Below, in pieces: positions 54,149 through 57,853 of a stretch of 57,853 nucleotides of DNA (position 1 is the first letter of the stretch; every line of letters starts with the position of its first letter). The translations under genes and the position numbers were made by a program. Under the pieces are notes generated by a model that had not been told where the DNA came from, ran no database searches, and saw nothing but the letters and a program-made list of their open reading frames with translations. Origin of the DNA: Planctomycetaceae bacterium (lineage in GTDB: Bacteria; Planctomycetota; Planctomycetia; Pirellulales; Lacipirellulaceae); the NCBI GenBank assembly GCA_003233055.1, contig QIKP01000045.1, positions 1 to 57,853 of the forward strand, read 5' to 3'.

Positions 54149-54903
54149 TAGGCCGCTTTTGGATCGGGGCTCGTTTCGAGAGTACGGTTGGTTTCCCGAG
54201 CGAGATCCTCGATTGGTGGTAAGTCGGACAAACTATTCAGACCGAAATTTTGCAGGAACTGCTTGGTGGTACCATAGAGCAGCGGTCTGCCCAATTCTTC
54301 CGATCGCCCAAAAATACGCAAGAGGCCACGCTCGATCAACTGCCGCAGCAGCTCGCCACACCCAACACCCCGGATCGCCTCGATTTCCGACCGGAGCACC
54401 GGCTGGCGGTAAGCCACCACCACCAGAGTATCGAGCGCTGGAGGGGTGAGCTTGAGTGGGCCCGATTCGGGATGCCTTGATTCTGGGTGAAGGGCTTGGT
54501 GCCGCTTCGCGATCCATGGGGAAAACTGGGGCCGCGTGAGCAGACAAACCCCGCCGGCTACCTGTTGCAGCTCAAAAGCCCGCCCACGCTCCTGGTGCTG
54601 CCGGCGAAGCTGTGAGAGGAGCGTCCGGGCCTCGGTGGCGTCCTGGAGATTGGCAAGCTGGGCGATTCGGCGGGTACTGAGCGATTCCTTGGCGAGAAAC
54701 AGCACCGCCTCGACTCGGGCCAATCGGGAAGCCGTGGGGCGAGAGCTGGTTTCCTCCTCGGTAAGAGCAGGTACCGCTCGCTGCCGGGGCAAAGGTGGCG
54801 GAGGCAATCGCAGCGGAAATCGACGCGCAGCAGGCACAGGGCGCCCCCCCAGCGACGAGCGCCCGTGAGCCAGCGTGCGAAGTTGTCGAGCCAGGGGAGT
54901 CAT
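54148..54903 (-). CDS. scpB: Segregation and condensation protein B
   Basis: A 251-residue kleisin partner in the SMC-ScpAB complex that helps chromosome segregation. The winged-helix blocks are recognisable: RVEAVLFLAKESLSTRRIAQ, ETDTLVVVAYRQPVLRSEIE-like (LDTLVVVAYRQPV), IRGVGCGELLRQLIERG and LYGTTKQFLQNFGL. The first 65 residues are a Pro/Arg-rich extension not needed for the fold. I chose ATG 54903; the frame is open to 55209 but without similarity. It is not next to scpA. Its stop overlaps the start of the acidic protein, and the 177-residue membrane protein gene lies 53 bases upstream. Confidence 0.9.
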   Translation of the reverse strand: MTPLARQLRTLAHGRSSLGGRPVPAARRFPLRLPPPPLPRQRAVPALTEEETSSRPTASRLARVEAVLFLAKESLSTRRIAQLANLQDATEARTLLSQLRRQHQERGRAFELQQVAGGVCLLTRPQFSPWIAKRHQALHPESRHPESGPLKLTPPALDTLVVVAYRQPVLRSEIEAIRGVGCGELLRQLIERGLLRIFGRSEELGRPLLYGTTKQFLQNFGLNSLSDLPPIEDLARETNRTLETSPDPKAA

Positions 54904-54956
54904 GTGGGAGTGGGGAGGGCTGGAGAGGATCCGGACGGGAGGGAGGCTGCTCGATC

Positions 54957-55490
54957 TCACGGCGTTCGTCGCTCGATGCTCCGACCAACCGATTCGACTT
55001 GCGACAGCACCTGCCGGGCGGCGGTGGCGGGGTCGCTGGCTATGGCCTCGAATTGCCGGGCGAAAGCACCGCCGGTGCCCCAGGTGGCGGAACATTCGAA
55101 GCGGTAAAAATTGCCCTCCGTCCCCCAAGGCGTGAGTGAGACCTTCTCCACCCCCATCTGTTCCAGCTGGCGGACAATCTGGGAAACCGACGCTTCGGCG
55201 ACCTCCCAATTGGCCGGCTCGACTTGGTTATCGAATCGCGGCGAACCGACCGGCATCGCCTGCAGCTCGGCCGATTCGGAAGAAAACGAGGCAAGCGAAT
55301 CCTCGGCATCCAGCGCATGGGGCAGCCGGCTGGATTCGCTCTCCAGCATCTCAGTCGCTGCTGTTTTCAAACGGTCGACCAGAGGCTGAAACTTTTGCAG
55401 CTCCGGACCGTAGGCCACCAGGGCAAGCCCGGCGACACTGAGCGTGCCGACCATGACGATCGCGCGATAGAGGACTCGGAGCGAAGCCAT
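54957..55490 (-). CDS. Single-pass membrane protein, function unknown
   Basis: A 177-residue protein with one N-terminal membrane helix (about 8-27, YRAIVMVGTLSVAGLALVAY), then a soluble periplasmic part with GNFYRFECSATWG and a Ser/Glu/Ala-rich middle. I do not recognise it. It starts at ATG 55490 and precedes scpB by 53 bases on the same strand, so it is likely cotranscribed. No regulatory clue is visible. Confidence 0.6.
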   Translation of the reverse strand: MASLRVLYRAIVMVGTLSVAGLALVAYGPELQKFQPLVDRLKTAATEMLESESSRLPHALDAEDSLASFSSESAELQAMPVGSPRFDNQVEPANWEVAEASVSQIVRQLEQMGVEKVSLTPWGTEGNFYRFECSATWGTGGAFARQFEAIASDPATAARQVLSQVESVGRSIERRTP

Positions 55491-56169
55491 GGGCGTTGGA
55501 TACTTTCCGCATCAAGGAAGTAGGGAAAAAGGACCGCCGCAGGAACGGAAAAAACAGCGGTTGGGGAGAATACCGGCTCGCACGACCCCGATACAAGGCC
55601 AGTCGCCCCGTTGGGTCGTTTTGCCCGCATGGTCCCCGACGACCAACGACAAAATTCGCCGGCGAGGGCCCGAAAAAGGGGCCTTTTCTGCCCAATTTTG
55701 GCAAATAACCCCCTTTTCGCCATCCATGTGCCAAAATATGAAGGATCCACCGACGGTGGGCAACAAACAAGAGCCCTTTCGGTCGCCCCATTCCAGCAGG
55801 CTGGCCCGGCCGCCCGGCCGACTCACTCTGCCGTTATTCGGCAAGCACCCATTGGAGCATTTCGGGCGGGAAAATCCACCACTATTTTTGAGCCGTTGTT
55901 CGTCCAGTCGAGATGGGCTGAAAGTCGGCCCGTATTGCACCCAGGGCCATCTAGCATTTTAGGGAAGGCTGGCAGGCTGCGCAGCTTTGCGATGTAATGT
56001 GTGGCGATGTAGATTTTCTCCGTGTGGTTGTTCATTCAACGGTTCACGGAGGATGAGCGATGTCGAATAGAATTCGAGTCGGGCTAGACGAGGTCTTGGT
56101 TCATTTTTTGGAGTTGGAAGATCCATGTTCCCAGATCAACCAACTTCATCCTTTGGTGAGCGGGGGACG
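55491..56169. other. Gene-free stretch before PEP-CTERM genes
   Basis: 679 bases without a credible gene. Several ORFs of 60-150 codons in both strands are shadows of each other. A GGCCCGAAAAAGGGGCC inverted repeat sits near 55666-55683 and could be a terminator stem. The promoter of the 177-residue protein is expected at its left end. Confidence 0.4.
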
Positions 56170-56814
56170 TCACACCCTACGCCGCCTGCGGCCCAGCAGG
56201 GCCAGCCCGCCCATGGCTAACAGCGACATCGTCGCCGGCTCCGGGACCGCAGCCGAAGTGATCGTTAACTCAAAGGTCCCGGTTGCACCAGGTCCAAAAA
56301 GCAACTGGTCTAGTTCATTTCCCGCACCATCCAGCCAGCCGGTATTCGCCGTCCCCGTACCGGTTAGCCTGTCGGCAAAAGTAAATACCGTCGATCCATC
56401 GGCCGTCGTATCAAACTGGAAACTGCCCATGAAAATCGACTGACCAGTCGGGATCGAGGTGAGGAAGATGGCCGCTTCCCAGTCGATCGTCGAGCCGGTG
56501 AACTCGTCGATCGTGTTGAAGTCATAAAGCGGATCGATCGAGGCGGCGGAGATCGTACCGAAGGTCGTCGGTGCCGTGGCAGCGGTCAATCCGAATCCGA
56601 AAAATCCTACGGTATCCAGAATACCTCCCGGCGCATCGTCGTTGAGATAAACCCCAACGGTCACACTATCGCCCGTCAGCAAATCGATGCTGTTGGAGAA
56701 ACTGGTTCCATTGTCTACCGAAAACCCTAATGTTATTGCGGCCGTTGCCGGGCGACTAATTCCCGTTGCCAACAGGCCAAACAATAGGCAGAAAATGGTT
56801 TTCTTGAAGTTCAT
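56170..56814 (-). CDS. PEP-CTERM protein, copy 1
   Basis: A 214-residue exported protein. A signal peptide (MNFKKTIFCLLFGLLATGIS) and the C-terminal sorting signal VPEPATMSLLAMGGLALLGR, followed by RRRRV, mark it for exosortase processing. The middle is a beta-rich domain (GFSVDNGTSFSNSIDLLTGD and NDDAPGGILDTV). No exosortase gene is in the window. The product should be exported and possibly anchored or released outside the cell. It resembles the next two genes in its tail but not in its middle. Confidence 0.88.
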   Translation of the reverse strand: MNFKKTIFCLLFGLLATGISRPATAAITLGFSVDNGTSFSNSIDLLTGDSVTVGVYLNDDAPGGILDTVGFFGFGLTAATAPTTFGTISAASIDPLYDFNTIDEFTGSTIDWEAAIFLTSIPTGQSIFMGSFQFDTTADGSTVFTFADRLTGTGTANTGWLDGAGNELDQLLFGPGATGTFELTITSAAVPEPATMSLLAMGGLALLGRRRRRV

Positions 56815-56975
56815 GTTGAAGTACCTTTTCCTAGTTGATGATCGTAAAATTTGTTGTTTCTGTTATCTGGACAGCGACAGGTTCAGGGGGGCGAAGCGGG
56901 GCCCGACCCCCGTTTCTGACCTGCTTTTTTCCCCTGCATTGGGGTTTGGGTTCATGGTTCTGTTTCGTCAGTGGT

Positions 56976-57545
56976 TTATGCGCTTCGCCTACGACGGCCC
57001 AGCAGGGCCAGCCCGCCCAGGGCGAGCAGGGTCATGGTGGCGGGTTCGGGGATGGGCTGCGTATCGAATTGGACGCTAACGATGAACGAGCCGCCGTTGG
57101 CGAGAAAGGTCGAGCCAATCGTAAACTCCGCCGACTCCGGACCGAAAACCACATCGGAAATGTTAATGCCAGGTGTCCCTCCCACTCTTGTAACGCCGGT
57201 GACAAAGCTTTCAGGTGATACAAAATCCAGATCGTTGAACGATAAACGATAATTCGGTGGCATACCGTTCGGGCTGATGGGAATGCGGCGGACCAAAATA
57301 CTCATAACATCAATCGCTTGCATATTGGCACTGATTTCATAGTCGCCATCGATCCCGGAAAACTCTATGCCGTTGGTCACCACCGCGCTCGCCTGGTTAA
57401 AGTAATTCGTTCCTACAGTATCCGTGACGCGGCGAACCGAACCGTCGATGGTGTCGCCGAATATGGATACGGCCAAGGCGGTGCTATCGGATACGAATAG
57501 GCATAGTCCAATCGCAAAGAGGGTCGTCGTTCGATGTCTGGCCAT
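56976..57545 (-). CDS. PEP-CTERM protein, copy 2
   Basis: A 189-residue exported protein with signal peptide (MARHRTTTLFAIGLCLFVSD), a mixed beta-rich middle, and the sorting tail IPEPATMTLLALGGLALLGR, followed by RRRSA. The DNA of the tail is almost the same as in copy 3. The ATG at 57545 is the natural start. It lies on the same strand as the other two, spaced by 161 and 63 bases, so they may share a transcript. Confidence 0.88.
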   Translation of the reverse strand: MARHRTTTLFAIGLCLFVSDSTALAVSIFGDTIDGSVRRVTDTVGTNYFNQASAVVTNGIEFSGIDGDYEISANMQAIDVMSILVRRIPISPNGMPPNYRLSFNDLDFVSPESFVTGVTRVGGTPGINISDVVFGPESAEFTIGSTFLANGGSFIVSVQFDTQPIPEPATMTLLALGGLALLGRRRRSA

Positions 57546-57608
57546 GAGGCACTCCTAAAGTAAATCTATTGGATTTCGGCTGTGTCCGGGGATTCAAAAA
57601 GGGATGTT

Positions 57609-57853
57609 CTACTTTTTGAACAAACGACGGCGCCGGGTTCCCAGCAGGGTCAGCCCGCCGAGGGCGAGCAGGGTCATGGTGGCGGGTTCGGGGACGACGG
57701 CGGTCGCCGAGGAAAAATACAACGTGTAATCCCCGACGTCTTCAAAATGGAGCGGACCCTCTTCGGTGCCCACAAGCCCGAGCGTCTCGGTCGTGGGGCT
57801 ACCAAAAATCCCGTCATCATTGTCAAAGAAATCGTCAACAAAGCTACCTTCTT
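57609..57853 (-). CDS. PEP-CTERM protein, copy 3 (5' end beyond window)
   Basis: A frame open from the window end to TAG 57609-57611 encodes a C-terminal part with GSFVDDFFDNDDGIFG and DYTLYFSSATAVV, then the tail VPEPATMTLLALGGLTLLGT and RRRRLFKK. It lacks the usual final two residues after the Arg cluster seen in copies 1 and 2, because it has a short FKK extension. The N terminus is outside the window. A PEP-CTERM sorting tail is certain, the rest is only partly seen. Confidence 0.8.
   Translation of the reverse strand, partial: EGSFVDDFFDNDDGIFGSPTTETLGLVGTEEGPLHFEDVGDYTLYFSSATAVVPEPATMTLLALGGLTLLGTRRRRLFKK

Noticed and set aside
53508-54449. 313-codon plus-strand ORF, very Ser-rich
   Set aside because: It is the reverse complement reading of the acidic tract and runs through the scpB end; the minus strand has the coupled start and a sensible composition.
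1-57853. tRNA or rRNA genes
   Set aside because: I looked in the gaps for GTTCRANNC-type T-loops and rRNA-like blocks and found none; tRNAscan-SE would be decisive.

Overview
The window looks like a piece of a planctomycete chromosome, most likely Pirellulales. The lineage markers are a DUF1559 prepilin-like protein, a BBP7-type outer-membrane beta-barrel protein, a TIGR03790 protein, three PEP-CTERM proteins in a row, FloA, large secreted TPR and HEAT-like proteins, high GC, and many starts without a clear Shine-Dalgarno sequence. This assignment is inferred from gene families; no 16S gene is present. I see no rRNA, tRNA, CRISPR array, prophage or intact insertion sequence.

Layout. 310-5231 (+): an ABC ATPase, an FtsX-type permease, a secreted CPYC protein and two DUF3299-like proteins, tightly packed and partly overlapping. 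5282-9915 (-): a coiled-coil protein, a CtBP-like 2-hydroxyacid dehydrogenase and an acyl-CoA ligase. 10006-13952 (-): the translation operon rpmI-rplT-pheS-pheT, without infC and with a short PheT. 14152-29571: mostly envelope and exported proteins (DUF1559 protein, floA, a lipoprotein, two TPR proteins, TIGR03790, a small protein, an S41 protease, BBP7). 29890-32357 (+): transaldolase, cysH and an Rrf2 regulator. 32358-34349: a repeat-rich zone with one small HTH protein and a 29-codon very basic ORF. 34350-39451 (+): a polysaccharide operon (flippase, nitroreductase-like protein, pyruvyl transferase, glycosyltransferase), facing a nucleotide-sugar dehydrogenase and carB on the other strand. 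44335-44948: a type II toxin-antitoxin pair. 45569-52780 (+): argH, a HEAT-like secreted protein, a sigma-54 activator core, and hemX-like/hemA. 52828-55490 (-): scpB with small envelope proteins and an extremely acidic protein. 56170-57853 (-): PEP-CTERM genes, the last cut by the window end.

The most unusual feature is a set of short GC-rich palindromic repeats. They occur between genes and also appear to have been absorbed in frame into coding sequences: pheS, pheT, carB (two different inserts) and the HEAT-like gene at 47046. This resembles the Rickettsia palindromic elements. Separate, longer elements with imperfect inverted ends, one of them flanked by a 14/15 direct repeat, occupy the gene-free zones near 27.8-28.2 kb and 32.5-33.0 kb. 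Other points of interest are the ABC-FtsX-DUF3299 operon, which I recall from zinc-responsive operons elsewhere, the tiny basic ORF at 33982, and the acidic protein translationally coupled to scpB.
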